This document shows, piece after piece, positions 57,200 through 64,000 of a stretch of DNA of 64,000 nucleotides. Source of the stretch: Bacterioplanoides sp. SCSIO 12839 (GTDB lineage: Bacteria > Pseudomonadota > Gammaproteobacteria > Pseudomonadales > Oceanobacteraceae); assembly GCF_024397975.1 (NCBI RefSeq), contig NZ_CP073745.1, positions 1,018,501 through 1,082,500 of the forward strand. Direction: 5' to 3'. The notes under the pieces were generated by a model. It had not been told where the DNA came from. It made no database searches and saw nothing but the letters and a program-made list of their open reading frames with translations. The first letter of the stretch is position 1, and each line of letters opens with the position of its first letter. Position numbers and translations under genes: made by a program.

Positions 57200-57673
57200 A
57201 TGAATTACGTTCCATTAGATCAATACAAACAAGGCTGGATATTCCGCCATCGTGAAATGCCGGTTGCGAGTGATGACCTGGAAGCTATTTTACCGTTGAG
57301 TACACAGTCTGCTCAGCAGCTCTGGCGTCAGTATCTGAGTAAAGAGGCGACGCATGCCAGTCATTTTCTCGGTGACGACTGGCCGTCACATAATGGCGTC
57401 TGGCTCGATAAAGGGCAGTGGCAAATACTCTGGGAATCGGATGACAATCAGTTGCCGGAGTTGATTCAGGAGCATTGTGCCTGGGATAACAATACCGTGG
57501 TGTATTTTTGCTACGACATGCACAACGTGATTCAAACAACCTGGCTGATGTTTCAGAAATACTGGAAGAATTTTTTGTTTTATGATGATGCTGTATTCTT
57601 ATTGGGTAAAAAGCGTCAGCAAGTTGTTCGGTTTGACTCCGATGGCTCATTTGAAGTTGGTATAAAGCCGTAG
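57200..57673 (+). CDS. DUF2947-family protein
   Basis: This 157-aa protein of unknown function is rich in Trp and Asp (W-FRHREMP, WESDDNQLPELIQEHC, NTVVYFCYDMHNVIQTTW). The combination matches the gammaproteobacterial DUF2947 family as I recall it. ATG at 57200 has GAGGG four bases upstream; the frame is open to 57170. No signal peptide. It is followed by an AT-rich dyad (57704-57745) that may end the transcript. Confidence 0.8.
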   Translation: MNYVPLDQYKQGWIFRHREMPVASDDLEAILPLSTQSAQQLWRQYLSKEATHASHFLGDDWPSHNGVWLDKGQWQILWESDDNQLPELIQEHCAWDNNTVVYFCYDMHNVIQTTWLMFQKYWKNFLFYDDAVFLLGKKRQQVVRFDSDGSFEVGIKP

Positions 57674-57703
57674 CTTAATAGCGATATTTTATACAACTTA
57701 TAA

Positions 57704-57745
57704 TAAAAATATTTCTCAATTATATTCGGGAGATATTTTTATTTG
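57704..57745. terminator. AT-rich dyad between the DUF2947 gene and bfrA
   Basis: TAAAAATATTTCTC and GGGAGATATTTTTA form an imperfect 13-bp stem. It is weak energetically, and the region downstream (57746-57800) has several TCATT/AATGA motifs that could be Fur sites. Confidence 0.35.
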
Positions 57746-57916
57746 ACGATTGTCATCATTAATATCATTCGTTCTCATTATTAGCCCGTTTTGTCTTTGT
57801 TTTGTAAATGAGAATGCCCCTTTTTTGTATTCAATTTATTGTCTTCTCAATAAGCTTGCGCATTGAAAAAAGCCTTTATAAACTAGGCTTGTAACTAATA
57901 AACGGGAGGACAATTG

Positions 57917-58381
57917 ATGAAAGGTGATGCGAAAGTAAATGAGTATCTTAATCAGATACTGAGCATTGAATTGACGTCAATTAATCAGTATTTCCTGCAT
58001 GCACGTATGTTCAAAAACTGGGGCCTGAATGCTCTGGATGAAAAAGCCTACAAAAAGTCGATTAAAGACATGAAACAGGCTGATAAGTTAATTGAACGTA
58101 TCTTATTTCTGGAAGGTCTTCCTAATTTGCAACGTCTTAATCGGCTGCGTATTGGTGAAACCACTGAAGAAATGCTGCAGTGCGATTTGGATCAGATTGA
58201 AGAACAACTGGTCGTGCTCAAAGAGGCCGTGGTTTATTGTGAGTCTGTGAAAGATTATGTGACTCGCGATTTATTGCTGAGCATTGAAGAGTACGAAGAA
58301 GAATATCTGGACTGGTTAGAAACTCAGCAACAGCTGATCAGCCAGGTTGGTATTGAAAACTATTTACAATCCATGATGTAA
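57917..58381 (+). CDS. bfrA: Bacterioferritin subunit with heme ligand but degenerate ferroxidase site
   Basis: This 154-aa ferritin-like subunit keeps the heme-binding Met52 (E. coli numbering) in [19 protein letters not shown]. Several ferroxidase ligands are changed: position 51 is Asp, 54 is Gln, 94 is Ile and 130 is Tyr; Glu18 and Glu127 remain. So it probably binds heme but cannot form a normal di-iron site. ATG at 57917 has GGGAGGA six bases upstream. Next to bfrB, with which it likely co-assembles; this division of labour is known from other bacteria with paired subunits. Confidence 0.93.
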   Translation: MKGDAKVNEYLNQILSIELTSINQYFLHARMFKNWGLNALDEKAYKKSIKDMKQADKLIERILFLEGLPNLQRLNRLRIGETTEEMLQCDLDQIEEQLVVLKEAVVYCESVKDYVTRDLLLSIEEYEEEYLDWLETQQQLISQVGIENYLQSMM

Positions 58382-58401
58382 GGGTAACAGGAGTAGATTT
58401 T

Positions 58402-58869
58402 ATGCGTGGTAATCAACAGGTAATTGATAAGCTGAATGATCTGCTGGCTGGTGAGCTCAGTGCAATGGATCAGTATTTTATTCATTCCCGTATGTATGAA
58501 GATTGGGGTCTGAGTAAATTATTTGAACGTATTGATCATGAATTTGAAGATGAGAAAGGTCATGCTTCAAAACTGATTGAGCGTATTCTGTTTTTGGGTG
58601 GCACGCCAGATATGGTAACGCGTGCACCGCTGAACATTGGTAAAGATGTTCCGGCTATGCTGCAGAGTGACCTGAACCTGGAATACAAAGTGGTAGAAGA
58701 TTTGCGCGAAGTGATGGCTCTGTGTGAGCAGGTTCGTGACTTCCAGACCCGTGATATGTTGCAGGTATTACTGGATGATACCGAAAACGATCACACACAC
58801 TGGCTGGAACAGCAGTTAGGTCTGATTGATAAAATTGGCTTGCAGAACTACCTGCAATCTCAGATGTAA
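58402..58869 (+). CDS. bfrB: Bacterioferritin subunit with ferroxidase site but no heme Met
   Basis: This 155-aa partner has a complete ferroxidase set: Glu18, Glu51, His54, Glu94 and a later ENDH (Glu128 and His131, shifted by a one-residue insertion). Position 52 is Lys rather than Met, so the heme ligand is absent. Together with bfrA it should form a mixed 24-mer that stores iron. It follows bfrA by 20 bp with ACAGGAG before the ATG, and is followed by a strong terminator. Confidence 0.93.
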   Translation: MRGNQQVIDKLNDLLAGELSAMDQYFIHSRMYEDWGLSKLFERIDHEFEDEKGHASKLIERILFLGGTPDMVTRAPLNIGKDVPAMLQSDLNLEYKVVEDLREVMALCEQVRDFQTRDMLQVLLDDTENDHTHWLEQQLGLIDKIGLQNYLQSQM

Positions 58870-58892
58870 TTTTTCTTTAAATGACATCAAAT

Positions 58893-58922
58893 AAAAAAGG
58901 CGCTGATTTCAGCGCCTTTTTT
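58893..58922. terminator. Bidirectional terminator after bfrB
   Basis: AAAAAAGGCGCTGA and TCAGCGCCTTTTTT form a strong stem with T-runs on both strands, between bfrB and the convergent HDOD gene. Confidence 0.92.
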
Positions 58923-58948
58923 ATGCTTAATGCTGGAGCTGATTTTGC

Positions 58949-59776
58949 TTAATCCAGCAAGCTATCCAGTCCTGATGTCAGGTCGGATGTTTCTGAAACT
59001 TCGGCATAGGCTTTACCCGAATCCATACCAATCGTGTCAGCAACTGCTTTAGGGAATTGCTCGACAATTTGCTCTTCAGACCAGTCTTCATCGTGTGCTT
59101 TTTTCAGATATTTGGCGATATAAAGAACGCCTGCATACGGTGAATATTCAGCCCCCGCATCCGGTCCATTCTGCCCAGCGATTGCCAGTTGCATCTCTTC
59201 CGGGAATTTCCAGCGTTTGGCTAACTCGGCACCCACTTCAGCGTAGTTGAAGCCTAATTGCCCGTTTTCCAGTTCAAAACGTTTACCACCCATGGCGGCG
59301 GCTTCATCGATGCTGGCAACTTCCTGTGGAATAACCATACGCATCAGCAAGCTGCCAACCGAATGCAGCATGCCACAGGTGAAGGCGGTTTCTTTATCAC
59401 ATCCCGGAATGTATGTGGCAATCCATTTCGATAACGCTGCTGTTGCAAAGGCATGTTTCCAGAAGGCATTCTGATCAAACCCTTCCGGGGCTTTAAACGC
59501 ACCTGTTACACCAGAGGCTAATACCATGGTACGCAAGGTACTGAACCCCAATAACATAACGGCATCATTGGTATTGGCAACGGTACGTGGAACACCATAA
59601 TGAGCAGAGTTTGCCAGGCGTAAAACTTTGGCTGTGAGAGCCTGGTCCATTGCAACTTTTTCGCTGATTTTATCTGCATCAATATCTTCATCTTTGAAAC
59701 TTTCGATCAGTTCCTGAACAACACGCGGAATATGAGGCAGCTGTTGAGATTCAGCAAAAATGGTAGCCATGTTCAT
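58949..59776 (-). CDS. HDOD-domain protein
   Basis: This 275-aa protein is a single HDOD domain, a catalytically dead relative of HD phosphohydrolases used in bacterial signalling. Family features are SEKVAMDQALTAKVLRLANSAHYG, and NDAVMLLGFSTLRTMVLASG. The HD-like site reads FTCGMLHSVGSLLM, with no HD pair, so no metal catalysis is expected. No other domain is present, so its output partner is unknown. AGGAAG precedes the ATG at 59776. Confidence 0.9.
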   Translation of the reverse strand: MNMATIFAESQQLPHIPRVVQELIESFKDEDIDADKISEKVAMDQALTAKVLRLANSAHYGVPRTVANTNDAVMLLGFSTLRTMVLASGVTGAFKAPEGFDQNAFWKHAFATAALSKWIATYIPGCDKETAFTCGMLHSVGSLLMRMVIPQEVASIDEAAAMGGKRFELENGQLGFNYAEVGAELAKRWKFPEEMQLAIAGQNGPDAGAEYSPYAGVLYIAKYLKKAHDEDWSEEQIVEQFPKAVADTIGMDSGKAYAEVSETSDLTSGLDSLLD

Positions 59777-59937
59777 AATAATTACTTCCTTTGGTTTGTC
59801 TGTTAATAAGCATAGGACAGGATTTTAAAAGCGGTAAAAAATCTCTTTGCTTTTATCTGGGACTATATTTTTTGCCAGTTACTAATGAGTATTTGTTATG
59901 ATCCGCTTGAAAATAATCAAGCAGTGGACTACCGGTG

Positions 59938-60822
59938 ATGGCAGACATAACAATTGGATTTATTGGCATGGGGCTGATGGGCGTTCCGATGAGCAGGCGC
60001 TTGTTAGAGGCCGGTTTTTCGGTTGCTGTGTGGAATCGTAATCCGGAAAAAACAGCACCACTGCAACAAGCCGGTGCCGATGTTTGTGCCACCATTGCAG
60101 ACTTGATGAATCGTGTCGATGTGGTGATGGTGTGTGTTACCGACAGTGATGCGGTTGAAGCGGTTGTATTTGCTCAAGGTGGGGTTGCTGAGCATGGCAA
60201 TCCACAACAGGTTCTGATCGATTTTTCCAGTATTGATCCGCAGCGCACTCGTGAGATGGCAGTCCGTTTGCAGCAGCAAAGCGGACTGCGCTGGATTGAT
60301 GCGCCGGTGTCCGGCGGTGTCGCGGGGGCCGAACAAGGCACCTTAGCGATTATGGCCGGTGGATCAGAGCAAGATATTGATGCGATTCGTCCACTGTTAG
60401 AGCCACTAAGCCAGCGTGTTACCCGGATGGGGGATGTTGGCTCAGGCCAGGTGACTAAAATCTGTAATCAGATGCTGGTTAGCTGTAATGTCCTGGTGAT
60501 GGCAGAAGTGATGGCCATGGCCAATAAAGCAGGGGTGGATGCCACACAAATACCACAGGCTTTAAAAGGCGGCTTTGCTGATTCTATTCCGCTGCAATTA
60601 ACCGGGCCTCGCATGGCAGCAGGTGACTTTGACGAAGTAAAGTGGCATGTTAAAACGCTGTTAAAAGACCTCGATATGGCCAATGCATTGGCGAAAACCA
60701 CTAGCAGCGCTGTACCAATGGCTGGCCTGGGTGCGGAACTGATGCGGCTACATGGCAGTCAGGGAAATCTGGAAAAAGACCCCTGCACACTGGTGCAGAT
60801 GTATACGGAGACAAAGGATTGA
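59938..60822 (+). CDS. NAD(P)-dependent beta-hydroxyacid dehydrogenase (GlxR/GarR-like)
   Basis: This 294-aa enzyme has the NAD(P) motif IGFIGMGLMGVPMSRRLL and the DAPVSGGVAGAEQGTLAIM substrate signature. The catalytic Lys lies in TKICNQMLVSCN. Coupled to a hydroxypyruvate isomerase-like gene, it probably is tartronate semialdehyde reductase in glyoxylate use; a carboligase gene is not nearby. ATG at 59938 follows GGTG. Its stop overlaps the next start. Confidence 0.88.
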   Translation: MADITIGFIGMGLMGVPMSRRLLEAGFSVAVWNRNPEKTAPLQQAGADVCATIADLMNRVDVVMVCVTDSDAVEAVVFAQGGVAEHGNPQQVLIDFSSIDPQRTREMAVRLQQQSGLRWIDAPVSGGVAGAEQGTLAIMAGGSEQDIDAIRPLLEPLSQRVTRMGDVGSGQVTKICNQMLVSCNVLVMAEVMAMANKAGVDATQIPQALKGGFADSIPLQLTGPRMAAGDFDEVKWHVKTLLKDLDMANALAKTTSSAVPMAGLGAELMRLHGSQGNLEKDPCTLVQMYTETKD

Positions 60823-61616
60823 AACTCACCGCTAACTTATCCCTGATGTACACCGAGCGTCCTTTCATCGAGCGTTTTAAGGCGGCTCGTGAAGATGGCT
60901 TTCTGGCGGTTGAAATCCAGTTTCCTTACGACACGCCAATCTCTGCTATTCAGCAAGCGCTGTTAGATAATGGCCAGCAGTGCGTGTTAATCAATGTTCC
61001 GGCCGGGGATCTGATGCAGGGAGGGCGCGGTTTAGCAGCTGTTCCTGGTAAGGAGGCGGAATATGCTGCTGCCCTGGTTGAATGTTTAGCGTATGCCCGT
61101 GGCCTTAACGTTTCTTGCGTGAACGTATTGCCTGGCCGCTGTCCTGATGAAAATCAGCGTGTATTTTATCTGGATACGTTCAAAAAGAACCTGATGACCA
61201 CGGCCAAAGCCTTATCGCCATTTGGCATCACCACTACCTTTGAAGCCATTAATACCCGTGATATGCCGGGGTTTCTGATCAGCTCCAGCGCGATGATGTT
61301 CGATATTATTCATGAGCTGGAGATGGGAGAGAGCATCAAGGCGCAATACGATATTTATCATATGGCGTTGATGGGTGAGAACGTATGCCAGACAATTACC
61401 CGCCACTCTGATTTGATCGGGCATATTCAATTTGCTGATACACCAGATCGCCATGAACCCGGCAGCGGGTTACTGGATTTTGATGAAATATTCCGGACGA
61501 TTGAAACGTCAGGTTATCAGGGCTGGATTGGTGCTGAATACAAGCCCAGCAAGGCGACTTCAGCAACGCTTAAGTGGAAAAATAAATTGGCCAGCGCCAT
61601 TGCGCAGTGTAGTTGA
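60819..61616 (+). CDS. hyi: Hydroxypyruvate isomerase-like TIM-barrel protein
   Basis: This 265-aa xylose-isomerase-like protein fits Hyi, which interconverts hydroxypyruvate and tartronate semialdehyde. Visible are the N-terminal FKAAREDGFLAVEIQFPYD, a metal-site Glu in TTFEAINTRDMPGF, and HIQFADTPDRHEPGSG and WIGAEYKP near the end. It starts at a TTG within the stop of the dehydrogenase (TTGA), with GGAG eight bases upstream, so the two are translationally coupled. Confidence 0.87.
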   Translation: MKLTANLSLMYTERPFIERFKAAREDGFLAVEIQFPYDTPISAIQQALLDNGQQCVLINVPAGDLMQGGRGLAAVPGKEAEYAAALVECLAYARGLNVSCVNVLPGRCPDENQRVFYLDTFKKNLMTTAKALSPFGITTTFEAINTRDMPGFLISSSAMMFDIIHELEMGESIKAQYDIYHMALMGENVCQTITRHSDLIGHIQFADTPDRHEPGSGLLDFDEIFRTIETSGYQGWIGAEYKPSKATSATLKWKNKLASAIAQCS

Positions 61617-61687
61617 ACTCACAGCAGTTGAACTCACTGCCGCTGAAAAACTATTTGCGTTGCCATAACGGCATTTTCAGTAGCTTG

Positions 61688-62155
61688 TTAGAATAAATCG
61701 AACTGATCAGTCGGCTGAGGTTGGTGTTGAAGTTGAGGCTGATTTTGAGGTGTAGGAGTCTCTGACTGCGGTTTTACGTTCGGGGGCTCTATATTCTGCT
61801 GTTGCTGTGCTTCCTGCTTTTGCTGTACATCTTGCTCTGCCGACTGAATATCCTGTTGAGAATCGGCTTCAACAAACATATCAAGCTGCGGAATATCGAT
61901 AGTCTGTTCTTCAATACCGTGCTCTGCCATACCATATTTGGCCTGCCATTCGGCCTGCTGTTTAGCGGCAATGGCTTTGGCACGACGACGCCCACACAGG
62001 TTAACAATCAATTGTTTCTGGAAGGGGGTGAATTCATTCCAGTGAAAGCGCTCTTCGCGTTTGCGCAAACAGCCTTTGCAGTATCCTTTATTGTTGACTT
62101 CACAGATCCCACGGCAAGGGTTTGCAATGTCAAACATCTCTTTCTGATCAATCAT
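61688..62155 (-). CDS. DUF1289 protein with Gln/Pro-rich tail
   Basis: The N-terminal 55 residues are a DUF1289 module with four Cys in NPCRGICEVNNKGYCKGC, probably binding zinc or an Fe-S cluster. The remaining 100 residues are low-complexity Gln/Glu/Pro. The start is uncertain: 62191, 62155 and 62137 are in frame and none has a clear Shine-Dalgarno; 62155 gives 155 aa. Function unknown. Convergent with the hyi gene. Confidence 0.75.
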   Translation of the reverse strand: MIDQKEMFDIANPCRGICEVNNKGYCKGCLRKREERFHWNEFTPFQKQLIVNLCGRRRAKAIAAKQQAEWQAKYGMAEHGIEEQTIDIPQLDMFVEADSQQDIQSAEQDVQQKQEAQQQQNIEPPNVKPQSETPTPQNQPQLQHQPQPTDQFDLF

Positions 62156-62309
62156 AACGGTACAAATCTGGGTTGGCCGAGCTGGCTGCACAAATAATCA
62201 ACAGATAGCTACCAGAGTAACAGCTTTACCGGAAAATACGAGTGTACGAGATCGTTAACGAGAAGAGATTAAAAAAGATAAAGAATGAGGGATTAGTTTG
62301 GGAGGGGGT

Positions 62310-62333
62310 AGCCAGCAGCAGAGGCTGCTGGCT
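62310..62333 (-). terminator. Hairpin after the cold-shock gene
   Basis: AGCCAGCAGC/GCTGCTGGCT forms a perfect 10-bp stem around a 4-nt loop, 8 bp after the csp stop. It lacks a T-run on the minus strand, so it may be a stabiliser. Confidence 0.5.
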
Positions 62334-62340
62334 GGAAGTC

Positions 62341-62550
62341 TTATTCAGGCGTTACGTTTTCAGCCTGTGGACCTTTCTGGCCCTGAGTCACTTCCATAGT
62401 TACTTTCTGGCCTTCAGCCAGAGTACGACGGCCATTGCCGTTGATAGCACTGAAGTGAACAAATACGTCTTTACCAGCTTCCTGTTCGATAAAACCGAAG
62501 CCTTTTTCATCGTTGAACCACTTAACGGTGCCTTGAACTAATTCTGCCAT
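62341..62550 (-). CDS. Cold-shock-domain protein (CspA family)
   Basis: This 69-aa single cold-shock domain binds single-stranded RNA/DNA and melts RNA structure. RNP1 is KGFGFIEQ and RNP2 is [15 protein letters not shown] precedes the ATG. The 380-bp region upstream (62551-62930) holds no supported gene; its gene-proximal part is a likely long 5' leader as in other csp genes, but I cannot delimit it. Confidence 0.95.
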   Translation of the reverse strand: MAELVQGTVKWFNDEKGFGFIEQEAGKDVFVHFSAINGNGRRTLAEGQKVTMEVTQGQKGPQAENVTPE

Positions 62551-62930
62551 GTTTCTTTCCTAACGGTTATGCCATATATCTGGCTTGCATGTTTCATTTG
62601 GCCGACCTTGCTGACAGAACGAAGCTGACGAACATTGAGTCTTGCCTACTATCGACCAGTATCTAGCATATCCTTCAAAATATGGAGCACTCGCCAATCA
62701 TGCCCGGGATCATTCCCTAAGCAGTGCCATAGTAGCTCAGTTACTCAGACCTACCAAGTGTCAATTGGTATTTATCGCTACTATTTTTCACATATTTTTT
62801 GCAATCGGTCGTATTCGGCCTAACTAAAGCTTGTAGATGGGGGCTGAAAGGAGTGTTTGTTTCATTCCTATTACTTTTGAGTGCAAATTAGCGGAAAATC
62901 GCGCCAATCTGAATATTGGGAGATTTTGCC

Positions 62931-63824
62931 GTGCTCGAAGCGATTCGCTGGCCACAAAATAATGATGCACAACGACTGTTTCATGGCCGTGGTCATGCGC
63001 ACCCCGGCTACGAACATGTGAATATTGATTGGTATGAGCCGTTGGTACTAATCACTTTGTACCGCTCCGTTGATATGACCTGGCTAGAGCAACTGGCCAA
63101 TCATATCCAGCAGCAGTTACCACAGGCCCGCCAGGTGGTTGCGCAGCAACGGTATTTACGGGATGGCCCATTTATCTGGTTACGCGGTGAAGCGCTGGAA
63201 AAACAGACGTTACAGGAACAGGGTATTGATTATTGGCTGACGTTGGGCAAACAACAGAATACCGGGATTTTTCTCGATATGGCGAATGGCCGTCGTTGGT
63301 TGCGCGAATGCTGTGCTGGCAAATCCGTATTGAACCTGTTTGCTTATACCTGTGCGTTTTCGGTTGCGGCACACGCCGGTGGCGCAAAAAAAATCGTCAA
63401 CGTTGATATGAGCAAAGCCTCGTTATCACAAGGGCGGGAAAATCATCGACTAAATAGTCAGGATTTAGATCGAGTGATTTTTGAAGGTGTGGATATTTTT
63501 AAATCGTTTGGCCGTTTGAAAAAACACGGGCCATACGATGTGATTGTTTGTGATCCGCCAACCTTTCAAAAGGGCAGCGTCAATATTGAGCGCGACTATC
63601 AGAAAATTATTCGTCGTATCCCACAGCTGGCTAATCCGGGAGCTGAATTATTAATGTGCCTTAATGCACCGGATCTGGATGACGAATTTCTTAAAGCTCA
63701 AATGGCAGAACATTGTCCGGATAGCCAGTTTGTAAAACGTCTCGATAACCCGGAGGTGTTTGTTGAAGCCCAACCGGGCAAAGGATTAAAGGCTCTGCTG
63801 TTTACCTACACACCTCGTACTTAA
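62931..63824 (+). CDS. SAM-dependent methyltransferase, RlmI/RlmL-like
   Basis: This 297-aa protein resembles the C-terminal half of class I rRNA (cytosine-C5/guanine-N2) methyltransferases. The SAM motif is SVLNLFAYTCAFSVAAHAGG, followed by the acidic turn VNVDMSKASL. The catalytic motif is IVCDPPTFQKGS, where the PP follows Asp as in RlmL. It lacks the PUA and THUMP domains of RlmI/RlmL. Start GTG at 62931 has GGGAG eight bases upstream; TTG at 62916 is an alternative. Target nucleotide unknown. Confidence 0.87.
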   Translation: MLEAIRWPQNNDAQRLFHGRGHAHPGYEHVNIDWYEPLVLITLYRSVDMTWLEQLANHIQQQLPQARQVVAQQRYLRDGPFIWLRGEALEKQTLQEQGIDYWLTLGKQQNTGIFLDMANGRRWLRECCAGKSVLNLFAYTCAFSVAAHAGGAKKIVNVDMSKASLSQGRENHRLNSQDLDRVIFEGVDIFKSFGRLKKHGPYDVIVCDPPTFQKGSVNIERDYQKIIRRIPQLANPGAELLMCLNAPDLDDEFLKAQMAEHCPDSQFVKRLDNPEVFVEAQPGKGLKALLFTYTPRT

Positions 63825-63837
63825 ACCACTGTTACTC

Positions 63838-63858
63838 ACACCCCTTAATCCGGGGTGT
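63838..63858. terminator. Short hairpin between convergent genes
   Basis: ACACCCC/GGGGTGT around a 7-nt loop contains the stop codon of the minus-strand gene. No T-run follows. Confidence 0.35.
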
Positions 63859-64000
63859 AAGTCGTTACGGCAGCACTTTTCTGTTTGTGTATTTGTTTGA
63901 TGTTTTGTTGGATTTTCCATTTCCAGAATGCTGCCAGTACCGAGCCACTGATATTGTGCCAGATGCTGAACAGTGCACCGGGCAAGGCGGCAACCGGGCC
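63845..64000 (-). CDS. C-terminal end of a bile-acid:sodium symporter (BASS)-family transporter (partial)
   Basis: Only the last 51 codons are in the window. The sequence [16 protein letters not shown] is characteristic of the final membrane helix of BASS-family symporters, and a basic, hydrophilic tail follows. The gene continues beyond base 64000. Substrate cannot be inferred. Its stop lies 20 bp after the methyltransferase stop, on the other strand. Confidence 0.7.
   Translation of the reverse strand, partial: GPVAALPGALFSIWHNISGSVLAAFWKWKIQQNIKQIHKQKSAAVTTYTPD

Noticed and set aside
62635-62827. Short plus-strand frames upstream of the cold-shock gene
   Set aside because: Overlapping frames without ribosome sites in the likely csp leader; no protein-like sequence.

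Overview
The window looks like the chromosome of a marine-type gammaproteobacterium of the Oceanospirillales/Pseudomonadales group. This is inferred from gene order and protein sequence only, because no database search was possible. The strongest clue is a block with the Pseudomonas arrangement: ychF-pth-rplY-prs-tRNA(Gln)-ispE-lolB-TPR lipoprotein on the minus strand, and hemA-prfA-prmC-moeB divergently on the plus strand. secA-argJ-mutT and lnt-corC-ybeY-phoH-miaB are also in their usual order. The DNA is dense, moderate in GC and mostly core; I saw no prophage, CRISPR array or transposase.

Layout. 1-4.3 kb: 3' end of secA, then argJ and mutT, with three structured palindromic repeats in the gaps around argJ. 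4.4-10.7 kb: a GntR regulator converging on the lnt-corC-ybeY-phoH-miaB operon (minus). 10.9-13.7 kb: a lipoprotein, an unknown acidic protein, and a TetR regulator with two identical 12-bp palindromic sites, one of them in front of an unlisted 48-codon gene. 13.8-25 kb: the Pseudomonas-like block. 25.1-29.4 kb: diaA, yraN and lpoA (minus), rsmI divergent from lpoA with overlapping start codons, then rnpB. 29.5-34.4 kb: hemH, a thioesterase, a crotonase, small membrane proteins and a zinc-ribbon rhomboid protease.

34.4-39.6 kb is the most distinctive part. A sigma-54 promoter and a leader with a strong intrinsic terminator precede five co-directional genes: a membrane flavoprotein with a [2Fe-2S] domain and a His-containing membrane segment, an eleven-heme cytochrome c, a DUF3365-type heme lipoprotein, a small cytochrome c and a single-domain globin. 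I read this as an inducible electron-transfer module that moves electrons from NAD(P)H across the membrane to periplasmic hemes, probably linked to nitrogen oxides or NO. The substrate is not known.

39.7-46.9 kb: yjbQ, a membrane-anchored GltB-like FMN protein, an MFS transporter, a GST, an Old Yellow Enzyme with its TetR regulator, and a zinc alcohol dehydrogenase. 47-53.2 kb: a four-gene peptide-type ABC transporter. 53.3-53.6 kb: a MITE-like element. 53.6-64 kb: a DUF3087 protein, thrC, a PAS-GGDEF cyclase, a DUF2947 protein, two complementary bacterioferritin subunits, an HDOD protein, a glxR/hyi-like pair, a DUF1289 protein, a cold-shock protein, an rRNA-type methyltransferase and the 3' end of a BASS-type transporter.
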